Part shown: positions 30,333 to 39,235 of the stretch, in pieces
How positions within the stretch are numbered: the stretch's first letter is position 1
How the letters are laid out: every line of letters begins with the position of its first letter
Source of the DNA: Pectobacterium wasabiae CFBP 3304
Lineage (GTDB): Bacteria; Pseudomonadota; Gammaproteobacteria; Enterobacterales; Enterobacteriaceae
Assembly: GCF_001742185.1 (NCBI RefSeq)
Contig: NZ_CP015750.1
Location: 1,860,001-1,924,000 of the forward strand
Direction of reading: 5' to 3'
DNA: 64,000 bases
Position numbers and translations under genes: made by a program
The notes under the pieces: model-generated
The model's database searches: none
What the model was told of the DNA's origin: nothing
The model's input: the letters and a program-made list of their open reading frames with translations, nothing else

Positions 30333-31423
30333 TGCTCGCACCGTTGAAACCTCTACGTTATGAACAAGGACGCGATCTGGCGTTGCATCGGGCGCTGATG
30401 AAGGCCGCGAATGCGTATCTGGCAGAGACGGGCGACCACCGTTTTGCCAACGCGGGGTTTATCGGCAAGATGCTGTTTCTGGTGGCGCTGTGCCTGACGT
30501 TTTATGGTTTCAGCCTCCAGCAAACGACGCTGTTGGGTTTTGCTAGCTGCTACTTTGCCTTTATTTTTACCGCCATGTTTCTGGCGGTGAACGTGGTGCA
30601 TGATGCCTCCCATAACGTCTTTTTCCGGCGGCCGTGGGCGAATCGCCTGCTCAATATTGTGGTGAGTATTCCGCTTGGCATGGATTCTGACTGTTGGCGA
30701 GTGCGGCATGTAATTTTTCATCATGCGCACGTGAATGTGCAGCACTACGATCTGGATATCGAAGAAAACGGCGTCTTGCGGCAGTCGCCCTACCATCGGT
30801 TTCGTTTTTTTATGCGCGCTCAGCGCTACTACTGGCCAATGGTGGCGTCGCTGACATTTCCCTGCATCATCTGGTTTTTTGACTGGCTCGATCGGGCGGG
30901 GAAAACGCAGGTGACGCGCAATATGACGCTTCAGGGTGCTAAAGGCTGGGGTGTGTTCCTGCTATCAAAAGCGCTGCATGCCATGCTGGCGCTGGCGATC
31001 CCCTATTGGCTGTTGTCGCCGACCATCATTAGCGTTGGATCGCTGTTGCTGGTTTATTTGCTGAGCCAGATGCTATCGTCGCTGATTTTTGTTGTGCTGA
31101 TTCTGGGGTCGCATTGGGCAAAAGGGACGTTCTATCAGGCACCGGAAGACGGCCTATTCAAGCATGGTCGCTACCAGCACGTTTTTTCCACCACGGTAGA
31201 TTGGACTACCCATCCCGAATGGCTGGGTTACTGGTTGGGGCAGCTCAATATGCACCTGACCCACCATATTTTCCCCAACTGGAATCATCGACACTATCCC
31301 GCGCTATCAAAAATTATTGCGGACGTTGCCCCGCGTCACGGCATTGATTATCAGTGCATTACGCTGAAAGTGATTTTGGCTGAGCAGCAGCGCTTTCTTA
31401 AAAAGATGGGAAAAGGTCGCTAA
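30329..31423 (+). CDS. Fatty acid desaturase family protein (copy 2)
   Basis: A 364-residue desaturase, tandem paralogue of the gene before it, with boxes HDASHNVFF, RHVIFHHAHVNVQHYD and MHLTHHIFPNWNHRHYP. It overlaps copy 1 as ATGA and ends the operon. The pair may introduce two double bonds or act on two positions of the same acyl chain; which is not decided by sequence. Confidence 0.85.
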   Translation: MMLAPLKPLRYEQGRDLALHRALMKAANAYLAETGDHRFANAGFIGKMLFLVALCLTFYGFSLQQTTLLGFASCYFAFIFTAMFLAVNVVHDASHNVFFRRPWANRLLNIVVSIPLGMDSDCWRVRHVIFHHAHVNVQHYDLDIEENGVLRQSPYHRFRFFMRAQRYYWPMVASLTFPCIIWFFDWLDRAGKTQVTRNMTLQGAKGWGVFLLSKALHAMLALAIPYWLLSPTIISVGSLLLVYLLSQMLSSLIFVVLILGSHWAKGTFYQAPEDGLFKHGRYQHVFSTTVDWTTHPEWLGYWLGQLNMHLTHHIFPNWNHRHYPALSKIIADVAPRHGIDYQCITLKVILAEQQRFLKKMGKGR

Positions 31424-31489
31424 AAACAGTTTGTTCTCCATTTTTATCAATATTTTAGGTTTTTATCTGTATTCAAGGAGCGATACTTC

Positions 31490-32419
31490 ATGCGTTATTT
31501 ATCTCTGGTCGTTTCATCCCTGCTGTTCTTTTTCACCTCGTCCGTCTGGGCGATGGATTGCAGCAAGGCCAGCACAGACACCGAGAAAATGATTTGCGCC
31601 AGCATCCGCCTACAGCAGCTCGATGCAGTATTAAATCAGGCGTCTCAGGGTTACGTGAAAAAGGCAGACAAAGCACAGACGCGCCAAGAGCAGAGCGCCT
31701 GGCTGGCCGAACGTGACCGCTGTAAGGATGACATTTGTCTGGGAAATGTGATGGTTTCTCGTATTCAGGCGCTGTCCAGTAGTGAGAATATCTCCCTGAT
31801 TACACAGGCATCAGACCAGTGGGACTTCGTTCTCAGCGTGGCGACGTGCACGCTCGACCCTTCTTATTCAACCTGCGAAGGCCCCGGCACGCTGGATATT
31901 TTTAAGAAAGGACGTGGCGATCTGTTCCAGCGTATCACGATGGAAAATATGTTTATCTTACTGAACACGAAGGGCGAAGTGACGGCGAATCTGGTTGAAG
32001 CCGGCGGTGAAAACAACAGCGGGCTGATGATTGATGACGCTAACTTCGATCATCATGCGGATATCCTGTTGCGCACTGGTATTAACGAGGCTTCTGGCGG
32101 GTCGTCTTACGATGTGTACCTGTTTGATGTGGAAAAGCAGCAGTTCGCCCTGAATGCACCGCTGACCGAGTTAGCCAGTTCCGATCTCAGCCTGTTCGAT
32201 ATCGATGAGAAAAGTAAGACCATCACGACGGTTGCCAAAAGCCCCTGCTGCTGGTTCCAGTCGTTTACCTACCAGGTGGTCAATAATAAGCCTGTCCTGA
32301 TTGTCGAAACCACGGAAGCCTACTCTGAAGAGAAGCAGGCGACGGTAGTCACCACTCGCGAGCTGGTGGGCGGCAAATGGAAAGTGACGGAAGAGGTCGC
32401 GGAAAGCGACGAACCGTAA
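31490..32419 (+). CDS. Periplasmic LprI-domain protein
   Basis: A 309-residue secreted protein with a signal peptide (MRYLSLVVSSLLFFFTSSVWA) and then a Cys-containing helical domain MDCSKASTDTEKMICAS...LAERDRCKDDICLG, which fits the LprI/DUF1311 family that includes lysozyme inhibitors. The remaining 200 residues are beta-rich and resemble FG-GAP-free XAC2610-type domains; function unknown. It has its own ribosome site (AAGGAG) and a 66-base gap after the lipid operon, so it may or may not be co-transcribed. Confidence 0.7.
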   Translation: MRYLSLVVSSLLFFFTSSVWAMDCSKASTDTEKMICASIRLQQLDAVLNQASQGYVKKADKAQTRQEQSAWLAERDRCKDDICLGNVMVSRIQALSSSENISLITQASDQWDFVLSVATCTLDPSYSTCEGPGTLDIFKKGRGDLFQRITMENMFILLNTKGEVTANLVEAGGENNSGLMIDDANFDHHADILLRTGINEASGGSSYDVYLFDVEKQQFALNAPLTELASSDLSLFDIDEKSKTITTVAKSPCCWFQSFTYQVVNNKPVLIVETTEAYSEEKQATVVTTRELVGGKWKVTEEVAESDEP

Positions 32420-32437
32420 TATTTCCCTGCTTTACAG

Positions 32438-32467
32438 ACAGACGCCGTAGCTGAATGCGGCGTCTGT
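32438..32467 (+). terminator. Stem-loop after the LprI-domain gene
   Basis: ACAGACGCCG pairs with CGGCGTCTGT (10 bp, 10-nt loop) 19 bases after the stop. There is no T-run, so it may be a processing or Rho-linked stem. Confidence 0.6.
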
Positions 32468-32708
32468 CACTACCTCGTTCATCCCCACACTGCCGTTATT
32501 CCCCGTCGTTCTCCGATACTTTGCAAAAGTGTTACGTCAGGCATTCTCTGCATGACTTTTTTGCCACTTGCTAGACTGAGATGGCAGCCATGAAAAGGTA
32601 AATGCAGCGCAGAACGCGCAGCATGGCAAAACTTCACAAAAAAGACGTGTTTTTTTAACAACTCGTTTATGCGTTGTATTCCCTTACCCTACTTTGGAGA
32701 CGCCTTGT

Positions 32709-34148
32709 ATGAGCACTACCCAAAAACATATGTATATCAACGGTGAGTTTGTTGAAAACAGAAGCGGGAAGTGGATTGATGTGGTGAACCCGGCCACAGA
32801 ACAGGTCATTTCGCAGATCCCTGAAGGCTCCGCTGAAGATGCGAAGAGAGCGATTGATGCAGCAGAAGCCGCACAGCCGGGCTGGGAAGCGCTGCCCGCA
32901 GTTGAGCGCGGCGTCTGGTTACACAAAATAGCCGCCGGTATTCGCGAGCGAGAAGCCGAACTGACCGATACCATCATTGCGGAAGGCGGTAAAACCCACG
33001 GTCTGGCGCAGACGGAGGTGCTGTTCACCGCCGACTATCTCGACTATATGGCAGAGTGGGCACGCCGTTACGAAGGCGAAATCATTCAGAGCGACCGCCC
33101 GAATGAAAATATCTTCGTTTTCCGTAAAGCGATTGGCGTCACGACCGGCATTCTGCCGTGGAATTTCCCCTTCTTCCTGATTGCGCGTAAGGCAGCCCCC
33201 GCGCTGATTACCGGCAATACCATCGTCATCAAACCGAGCGAGATCACACCGAATAATGCGGTGATTTTCGCCGAAATCATTCACAAAATTGGTCTGCCGA
33301 AAGGCGTCATCAATTTCGTTACCGGCTACGGCCCGACGGTCGGGCAAGAGCTGGCCGCTAACCCAAAAGTCGGCATGGTCAGCCTGACCGGCAGCGTGGC
33401 GGCGGGGATTGCCACCATGACGGCAGCGGCGCAAAACGTGACCAAAGTGTCATTGGAGCTGGGTGGTAAAGCGCCTGCCATCGTGATGGATGACGCCGAC
33501 CTCGATCTGGCCGTTAAAGCGATTGTCAGCTCTCGCATCATCAACAGCGGGCAGGTATGTAACTGCGCCGAGCGCGTTTATGTGCAGAAAGGCATTTACG
33601 ATGACTTTATCACGCGTATTAAAGCCGCGATGGAGCAGGTGACCTTCGGCAATACGGCAGAGAAAAAAGCGCTGGATATGGGGCCGTTGATCAGTGCAGC
33701 GGCGCTACAACGTGTGGAAGACAAAGTTGCCAAAGCGGTGTCGCAGGGCGCGAAAGTGCTGCTCGGCGGTAAGCCTGAAAGCGGTACGGGCTATTTCTAC
33801 CCGCCAACGCTGCTGGTGGACGTCAAACAGGAGATGCCGATCATGCACGAAGAAGTGTTTGGTCCGGTGCTGCCGGTAGCAACCTTCGACACGTTAGAAG
33901 AGGCAATTGCGATGGCGAACGACAGCGAATATGGCCTGACGTCGTCGATCTATACTCAAAACATCAACACGGCGATGAAAGCGCTGAAAGGGCTGAAGTT
34001 CGGCGAAACCTACATCAACCGCGAAAACTTCGAAGCGATGCAGGGCTTCCATGCGGGCTGGCGTAAATCCGGTGTGGGTGGGGCGGATGGCAAGCACGGC
34101 TTGCAGGAATATCTGCAAACGCATGTCGCGTACCTGCAATTTCATTAA
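32709..34148 (+). CDS. aldA: Aldehyde dehydrogenase A (lactaldehyde/glycolaldehyde)
   Basis: NAD-dependent dehydrogenase turning lactaldehyde into lactate and glycolaldehyde into glycolate. The 479-residue sequence, the same length as E. coli AldA, has the GILPWNFPFFLIARK block, LTGSVAAG, the Glu in VSLELGGKAPAIVMDD, the catalytic Cys in NSGQVCNCAERVYV and EEVFGPVLPVATF. The ATG at 32709 follows GGAG. The next gene, lldD, uses lactate, so the two may work in one route from deoxy-sugars or methylglyoxal-derived compounds to pyruvate. Confidence 0.95.
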   Translation: MSTTQKHMYINGEFVENRSGKWIDVVNPATEQVISQIPEGSAEDAKRAIDAAEAAQPGWEALPAVERGVWLHKIAAGIREREAELTDTIIAEGGKTHGLAQTEVLFTADYLDYMAEWARRYEGEIIQSDRPNENIFVFRKAIGVTTGILPWNFPFFLIARKAAPALITGNTIVIKPSEITPNNAVIFAEIIHKIGLPKGVINFVTGYGPTVGQELAANPKVGMVSLTGSVAAGIATMTAAAQNVTKVSLELGGKAPAIVMDDADLDLAVKAIVSSRIINSGQVCNCAERVYVQKGIYDDFITRIKAAMEQVTFGNTAEKKALDMGPLISAAALQRVEDKVAKAVSQGAKVLLGGKPESGTGYFYPPTLLVDVKQEMPIMHEEVFGPVLPVATFDTLEEAIAMANDSEYGLTSSIYTQNINTAMKALKGLKFGETYINRENFEAMQGFHAGWRKSGVGGADGKHGLQEYLQTHVAYLQFH

Positions 34149-34200
34149 CAGGCAATGATGCTTGCCTAAGTATGGATTTACTCGCCCAGTTCCTGTGCTC

Positions 34201-34248
34201 GCCCTTACGGGCTGCCACAAGTGGCATTTAAAATGCGTTTGCATTTTA
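34201..34248. repeat. Three-hairpin module, copy C
   Basis: GCCC/GGGC (34201-34212), TGCCAC/GTGGCA with loop AA (34213-34226), TT linker, TAAAATGC/GCATTTTA with loop GTTT (34229-34248). It has the same architecture as the two copies near 10.1-10.3 kb but differs in the sequence of every stem except the first. No ERIC ends surround it. Confidence 0.78.
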
Positions 34249-34250
34249 TA

Positions 34251-34306
34251 GGGGGAAACACGGTGATGAGGTTCCCGCAGGGATACCTCGCACCGTGGTA
34301 GCCCCC
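34251..34306. repeat. Long nested stem next to three-hairpin module C
   Basis: Four successive pairings nest in one structure: GGGGG/CCCCC, CACGGTG/CACCGTG, GAGGT/ACCTC and TCCC/GGGA, with small internal loops and a 3-nt apex. It lies between aldA and lldD, about 100 bases before the lldD start, and could be part of the repeat, an aldA terminator or an lldD leader. Confidence 0.65.
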
Positions 34307-34403
34307 GGTATCTCGCTCTTTAAACGATCAACATTAGCTCCAGTGACGGTTATTCCACTTACCGTGACAGCGGCACCAACAAGAAGAAGGATGGGGAAGG
34401 ACG

Positions 34404-35543
34404 ATGATCATCTCTGCTTCAACGGACTACCGAGCGGCGGCGCAGCGCAGGCTGCCGCCGTTTCTTTTTCACTATATTGACGGTGGGGCGTACAACGAGC
34501 ACACGCTCAGGCGTAATACTGCCGATCTGGCAGATATCGCGCTGCGTCAGCGCATTCTGAAAAATATGTCCGATCTGAGTCTGGAAACGCAGCTGTTCGG
34601 TGAAAAGCTGGCGATGCCGGTGGTGCTGGCACCCGTTGGCCTGACCGGTATGTATGCCAGACGCGGTGAGGTACAGGCTGCTCGTGCGGCAGCACAGAAA
34701 GGGATTCCGTTTACCTTATCCACGGTTTCAGTCTGCCCGATTGAGGAAGTGGCTCCTGCCATCGATCGCCCGATGTGGTTTCAGCTCTACGTGCTAAAAG
34801 ATCGTGGTTTCATGCGTAATGCGTTGGAGCGTGCGCAGGCGGCGGGGGTGAAGACGCTGGTGTTTACCGTGGATATGCCGACGCCGGGCGCACGCTATCG
34901 TGATGCGCATTCTGGCATGAGTGGGCCGAATGCGGCGGCACGTCGTATGTTACAGGCCGTAACTCATCCACAATGGGCGTGGGATGTCGGCCTGAACGGT
35001 AAGCCGCACGATTTGGGGAATGTTTCTGCCTATCGCGGTACGCCGACGACGCTGGAAAACTATATCGGTTGGCTGGCGGAGAATTTCGATCCCTCTATTT
35101 CGTGGCAGGACTTGGCGTGGATCCGCGAGATGTGGAAAGGGTCGATGATCATCAAAGGCATCCTCGACCCGGAAGATGCTAAAGAGGCAGTGAGGTTCGG
35201 CGCAGACGGGATTGTGGTTTCCAATCACGGCGGTCGCCAGTTGGATGGCGTGTTGTCGACGGCACGTGCGCTGCCAGCGATAGCCGATGCGGTGAAAGGC
35301 GATATCACCATTCTGGCGGATTCCGGTATTCGTACCGGGCTAGATGTGGTGCGCATGATTGCACTGGGCGCGGATGGCGTGATGCTCGGGCGTGCGTTTG
35401 TCTACGCACTGGCGGCGGCAGGTGAAGTGGGCGTGGTTAACCTGCTGAACCTGATCGAAAAAGAGATGCGTGTGGCGATGACGCTCACTGGGGCCAAATC
35501 CATTGCCGATATTACCGCAGATTCGTTGGTGCAGGCCGATTGA
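34404..35543 (+). CDS. lldD: L-lactate dehydrogenase (quinone), FMN-dependent
   Basis: Membrane-associated flavoenzyme oxidising L-lactate to pyruvate and passing electrons to quinones. The 379-residue sequence matches E. coli LldD, with [15 protein letters not shown], the catalytic-region [30 protein letters not shown], and the active-site [14 protein letters not shown]. It ends 17 residues earlier than the E. coli protein, lacking the Ala/Pro-rich tail. The start follows GGAAGGA. No lldR or lldP is next to it, unlike in E. coli. Confidence 0.94.
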   Translation: MIISASTDYRAAAQRRLPPFLFHYIDGGAYNEHTLRRNTADLADIALRQRILKNMSDLSLETQLFGEKLAMPVVLAPVGLTGMYARRGEVQAARAAAQKGIPFTLSTVSVCPIEEVAPAIDRPMWFQLYVLKDRGFMRNALERAQAAGVKTLVFTVDMPTPGARYRDAHSGMSGPNAAARRMLQAVTHPQWAWDVGLNGKPHDLGNVSAYRGTPTTLENYIGWLAENFDPSISWQDLAWIREMWKGSMIIKGILDPEDAKEAVRFGADGIVVSNHGGRQLDGVLSTARALPAIADAVKGDITILADSGIRTGLDVVRMIALGADGVMLGRAFVYALAAAGEVGVVNLLNLIEKEMRVAMTLTGAKSIADITADSLVQAD

Positions 35544-35565
35544 ATGGCCTGTAAGCGCTAATCAG

Positions 35566-35596
35566 CGCGGCGAGAATCATACTCTCGCCGCGTTTC
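35566..35596 (+). terminator. lldD terminator
   Basis: CGCGGCGAGA pairs with TCTCGCCGCG (10 bp, 7-nt loop) followed by TTT, 23 bases after the stop. Confidence 0.85.
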
Positions 35597-35667
35597 CTGA
35601 TGGCTTTTGAACCTTCCCCTAAACGTTGATAACCTTTACGCGATAAGACCGTGTTGGGGATACGCGA

Positions 35668-36168
35668 ATGAGTGAACGAACCATAGCCGTGGTGGATTAC
35701 GATCCACATTGGGCGACGAATTACGCAACGGCGGCGAGGGCGTTAACGCAGGCGCTCGACGAGGTTGCGGTGAGAGTGCATCACATCGGCAGTACGGCCG
35801 TGCCGGGGCTACCCGCTAAGCCAGTGATTGATATGCTGCTGGAAGTGGTTTCGCTGTCCGATTTGGACCGGTTGGATCAGGTCATGGTCGATTTGGGCTA
35901 TCGTCCGCGCGGAGAAAATGGGATAGCAGGACGTCGTTACTACACCAAAGGTGGCGACGAGCGTACTCACCATCTTCACGCTTTTGTGGTGGGTGACGCG
36001 CATGTTCAGCGGCACCTGGTTTTTCGTGATTATCTACGGGCAAACCCTTCCGTATGTGCGGAATACGCGGCAATAAAGCGTGCCGCGGCACTGACGTGTG
36101 ACAACGATGCTACTGTGTATAGTCAGTTAAAAAATGACTTTATTGCAACTCATGAGGCGCGTGCATAG
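35668..36168 (+). CDS. GrpB family nucleotidyltransferase-fold protein
   Basis: A 166-residue cytoplasmic protein of the GrpB/UPF0157 family, which adopts a polymerase-beta-like nucleotidyltransferase fold. Family signatures: VVDYDPHWATNYATAA, HHIGSTAVPGLPAKPVIDM (the conserved GSTAVPGLxAKPxIDM), RRYYTKGGDERTHHLHAF and FRDYLRANP. Substrate and pathway are unknown. It is monocistronic. Confidence 0.85.
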   Translation: MSERTIAVVDYDPHWATNYATAARALTQALDEVAVRVHHIGSTAVPGLPAKPVIDMLLEVVSLSDLDRLDQVMVDLGYRPRGENGIAGRRYYTKGGDERTHHLHAFVVGDAHVQRHLVFRDYLRANPSVCAEYAAIKRAAALTCDNDATVYSQLKNDFIATHEARA

Positions 36169-36261
36169 CTATTTCCTCAGCACTATGCGCTTTTTCCTGT
36201 ATGGCAAATGTCCGACTTCGTTCTATATTTCGGGGATAGATTGAACGAAGGGGAAATCGTT

Positions 36262-37431
36262 GTGAATATTAAAGGGCTTACGAAGGGATTCTTCATCCTG
36301 ATCCTATTTGCCGTCACGCTGGCGTTTTTTGACGTACTCGCGCCGTATTATTCCGCCATTTTATGGGCGGCAGTGTTGGCCATTATCTTCCATCCGCTGA
36401 AAAGCAAGATTCGGCAAAAACTGAATGACCGCAACGGCATTGCCTCGCTGCTGACCGTCCTGATTATCTTCCTGATCGTCTTTATTCCATTAGGGATCAT
36501 TGTTTCTTCGCTGGTGGTGGAAATTAATGGGGTTTACACCCGATTGCAGGGTAGCAATACGCAATTTCCTGTTGTGCTGGCGGAGTTGTTTCAGCATCTG
36601 CCCAAATGGGCACGACATTTCCTGACGGAACACAATCTGGATAATGCTGCCAAAATACAGCAAGAGCTTTCTCAGGTGGCGCTGAAAGGGGGGCAATATC
36701 TGGCGGGGAGCGTGCTCCTGATCGGCAAAGGGACATTCACCTTCTTCATTGGCTTTGGGGTGATGCTCTACCTGCTCTTTTTCCTTCTGAAAGATGGTTC
36801 CTATCTGGTGAACCTGATTCTGGAATCGTTGCCGCTTTCCACCCATGTTAAACACCACCTGCTGGTAAAATTTGCTGCGGTATCGCGGGCGACGGTGAAA
36901 GGCACGGCCGTTGTGGCGATTGTGCAGGGAACGCTAGGCGGTATTGCGTTCTCCATCGCAGGAATAGAGGGTAGCCTGCTGTGGGGGTCGTTGATGGCGT
37001 TTCTGTCTCTGATTCCTGCCGTGGGTTCGGCGATTATCTGGGTACCTGCCGCTGTCTTCCTGTTCGCTACAGGTATGCTTTGGCAAGCCATCTTCATTGT
37101 TGCATTCTTTGTGCTGGTGATTGGTCTGGTAGACAACATTCTGCGTCCGCTGCTGGTGGGGAAAGACACCAAAATGCCGGATTACCTGATTCTGATCGCT
37201 ACGCTGGGCGGCATGGAAATCTACGGTATCAACGGTTTTGTGATTGGTCCGCTGATTGCTGCGTTGTTCATCGCCTGTTGGAATATTCTGTCTGGACGTG
37301 ATAATCAGGAAAATATTGAAGGTATCGATGAAGATTTTATCGAAGAAGGGCGTCAGCACCCGAATGTGGCAAAACCGGAAGAGAGCGAGGTGCTAGAAGG
37401 TCAGGCCGCTGAACGTAAGACCACGGAGTAA
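36262..37431 (+). CDS. AI-2E family transporter (PerM/YdiK/TqsA-like permease)
   Basis: A 389-residue inner-membrane protein with about eight segments: an N-terminal pair (GFFILILFAVTLAFFDVLAP), one after residue 60, a soluble loop of about 80 residues, and a cluster in the C-terminal half (LLKDGSYLVN; IVQGTLGGIAFSIAG; FLSLIPAVGSAIIWVPAAVF; VDNILRPLLVGK). The cytoplasmic tail is acidic. Members export autoinducer-2 or other small solutes, so the substrate is not certain. The start is taken as GTG at 36262, after AAGGGGAA; an ATG at 36208 in frame lacks a ribosome site. Confidence 0.82.
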   Translation: MNIKGLTKGFFILILFAVTLAFFDVLAPYYSAILWAAVLAIIFHPLKSKIRQKLNDRNGIASLLTVLIIFLIVFIPLGIIVSSLVVEINGVYTRLQGSNTQFPVVLAELFQHLPKWARHFLTEHNLDNAAKIQQELSQVALKGGQYLAGSVLLIGKGTFTFFIGFGVMLYLLFFLLKDGSYLVNLILESLPLSTHVKHHLLVKFAAVSRATVKGTAVVAIVQGTLGGIAFSIAGIEGSLLWGSLMAFLSLIPAVGSAIIWVPAAVFLFATGMLWQAIFIVAFFVLVIGLVDNILRPLLVGKDTKMPDYLILIATLGGMEIYGINGFVIGPLIAALFIACWNILSGRDNQENIEGIDEDFIEEGRQHPNVAKPEESEVLEGQAAERKTTE

Positions 37432-37455
37432 GCGCGCTGTTCTGAGCGTGAGTCG

Positions 37456-37484
37456 GAGGGATTGGCTCTTAGAGTTGATCCCTC
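37456..37484 (+). terminator. Possible terminator of the AI-2E family gene
   Basis: GAGGGAT pairs with ATCCCTC around a 15-nt loop that can itself pair (CTC/GAG). The T-run is short, so this is a weak call. Confidence 0.45.
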
Positions 37485-37584
37485 TTACGTCCAACCCGTA
37501 TGCGCCGAGCGCGATAGCGTCGTAGAGGCCGTTGTCGTCCATATTCGCTTCCCTCTTCAGCATGCTTTGCCAGAGACACGGGCT

Positions 37585-37971
37585 TCAGCGCGTTGGGCTG
37601 TAAGCTTTTGCCTCGGCGTCCCACGGTATGCTGTGATCCTCAATGGTGACGCGCCACTCACAGTGAGTCAGGGCGGTGCGTATCTCGGATAAGCACTGGC
37701 ACCAGTACTGCACGCCAATCCAGGACGCGTTTTCATCGCTATCGGGGAGTTGAGTCGAGCCAGAGAGCACGATCCCCTTCCTAAAAACATTACCGGTTTT
37801 CACGTTGAGGCTGAAATCAAATGACGCCCAATTCAGACCTTCACCGGTCATCAGATATTTCTCAATTTGTTCATTAACGGAATAGCGTTGGACAATATGC
37901 TGCACGGCAGATATCTCTTTTTGATCCAGGTTTTTTTTGCGTCGTGCGGTGTAATAGAGAGAAATTGCCAC
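37585..37971 (-). CDS. Hypothetical protein, 128 residues
   Basis: I do not recognise this protein. It starts MAISLYYTARRKKNLDQKEI and has no signal peptide or membrane segment; the middle (NWASFDFSLNVKTGNVFRKG, VLSGSTQLP) looks beta-rich, and it contains several Trp and Cys. The size and soluble character resemble small immunity-type proteins, but no toxin gene is adjacent, so this is only a thought. Coding is supported by a clean frame with little overlap and by its position in an otherwise empty 650-base gap. Confidence 0.6.
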   Translation of the reverse strand: MAISLYYTARRKKNLDQKEISAVQHIVQRYSVNEQIEKYLMTGEGLNWASFDFSLNVKTGNVFRKGIVLSGSTQLPDSDENASWIGVQYWCQCLSEIRTALTHCEWRVTIEDHSIPWDAEAKAYSPTR

Positions 37972-38084
37972 GTTGCCTCTTAGCGTTATAGTGTTAAGGT
38001 AAAGATATATTCGCTTTTATTCTTGAATAAAAAATGCAGTAAAATAATCAGGAAGTTCTGATTTTATAAACGTAAGGGATGGTT

Positions 38085-38630
38085 ATGTTGGGGAAAATTC
38101 TTCTGATTGGGGTGAGTGCAGTATTACTCAGTGGGTGCTCGGTCGCAACGTACAGCAATAAGCTGGAGGACTACCAGGGAACGGATCGCGTTGGCATGAC
38201 GTTTGATAACCGTAACCTCGACTATATTCGCGTTTATCCGAATACTGATCGATGTATTAATATCGATGCGCCAGAAAATGGCTACACCAATAACGCGATT
38301 GGGTTCCAAACTAAACTCAATAATAAAGAACTCGGCTTCCCTGAAATTCCCGAAACGCCAACGATGATTCGTGAGTTTTGGGTCAGTGCGAAAAACAATA
38401 TCGCGGTCAGAATGATTGCAGGTAATGGCGGGTTTAGAACCGTGACGTTTAAGCCCGTGGTCGGGAATTACTACTATATCACTGGTGAGTTTGCCGGACC
38501 TTATTCGGCACGACGCCTTGAAGTCTATGAAGTGTTCAAGACCGAAAAAGGCTACTACGACCGCCGACTTGTCAAAGATTTGATGCTGAAAAACTGCGGC
38601 CAATTTTCTTCCAGAATGCAGAAATTTTAA
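38085..38630 (+). CDS. Putative lipoprotein, 181 residues
   Basis: The N terminus MLGKILLIGVSAVLLSGCSVA has a classical lipobox (LSGC, Cys18), so the mature protein should be a periplasm-facing lipoprotein; the +2 Ser favours the outer membrane. The rest is soluble and beta-rich (MTFDNRNLDYIRVYPNTDRC; NYYYITGEFAGPYSARRLEVYE). Function not recognised. The ATG at 38085 is 6 bases after AAGGG; the one at 38079 is too close. It is convergent with a second lipoprotein gene. Confidence 0.75.
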   Translation: MLGKILLIGVSAVLLSGCSVATYSNKLEDYQGTDRVGMTFDNRNLDYIRVYPNTDRCINIDAPENGYTNNAIGFQTKLNNKELGFPEIPETPTMIREFWVSAKNNIAVRMIAGNGGFRTVTFKPVVGNYYYITGEFAGPYSARRLEVYEVFKTEKGYYDRRLVKDLMLKNCGQFSSRMQKF

Positions 38631-38640
38631 TTATTAGGTT

Positions 38641-38669
38641 GCGGCCAGATACCCATGTTATCTGGCCGC
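38641..38669. terminator. Bidirectional stem-loop between two lipoprotein genes
   Basis: GCGGCCAGATA pairs perfectly with TATCTGGCCGC (11 bp, 7-nt loop) midway between two convergent stops. T-runs are weak on either side. Confidence 0.75.
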
Positions 38670-38680
38670 TTCTACCGCAT

Positions 38681-39235
38681 TTACGTCAGTTGCTTTCCTG
38701 AGAACGTACCGGCATACCAGGCATCCATCACTGATAGCAGATTTTTCACTTCTTCGACGGTCAGGCCGTAAGAATTCGCATTTTCATGAGGTTTAACGAC
38801 GAGCAGCGGAGCATCGGCACGCGTGTGCAGATAATCGAACTGATATTCCACCTCCGTGTTGTAAAACAGACTTCCGCCAACGTTTCCGGCCTTACGTAAT
38901 TGCTTGATCTGCTTGTCTTGCGCATTCGGATTTTCCGCCCAGATCAGGAAATCACGCAGCGGCTGCGTCTGGCGCGAAAAATCATCACGCGTGAAGCCGA
39001 AATAGGCGTATTCGGTTCTTACCACTAACGCAATTTTGCTCTTATCGTCAGTAATTCTGACGTTAAACGATCGCTTATCCACAGTACAGTCACGAAACTG
39101 CGGTTTGTAATCACAGGCAGAAAGGTTGTCGGTTTCATAGACTTCGTAGAGACGCATCGTGGCGTATTTATCGAAGGTGGTGATCGCCTGACAGCCTGTT
39201 AGCGTGAGGAGGAGGGGGAGAATGAAGTAACGCAT
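38681..39235 (-). CDS. Putative lipoprotein, 184 residues
   Basis: The N terminus MRYFILPLLLTLTGCQAITT carries a lipobox (LTGC, Cys15). The soluble part contains Cys pairs (ACDYKPQFRDC) that could form a disulfide, and a C-terminal helix EEVKNLLSVMDAWYAG. Function not recognised. It faces the 181-residue lipoprotein gene; the two are not visibly homologous. Confidence 0.72.
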   Translation of the reverse strand: MRYFILPLLLTLTGCQAITTFDKYATMRLYEVYETDNLSACDYKPQFRDCTVDKRSFNVRITDDKSKIALVVRTEYAYFGFTRDDFSRQTQPLRDFLIWAENPNAQDKQIKQLRKAGNVGGSLFYNTEVEYQFDYLHTRADAPLLVVKPHENANSYGLTVEEVKNLLSVMDAWYAGTFSGKQLT

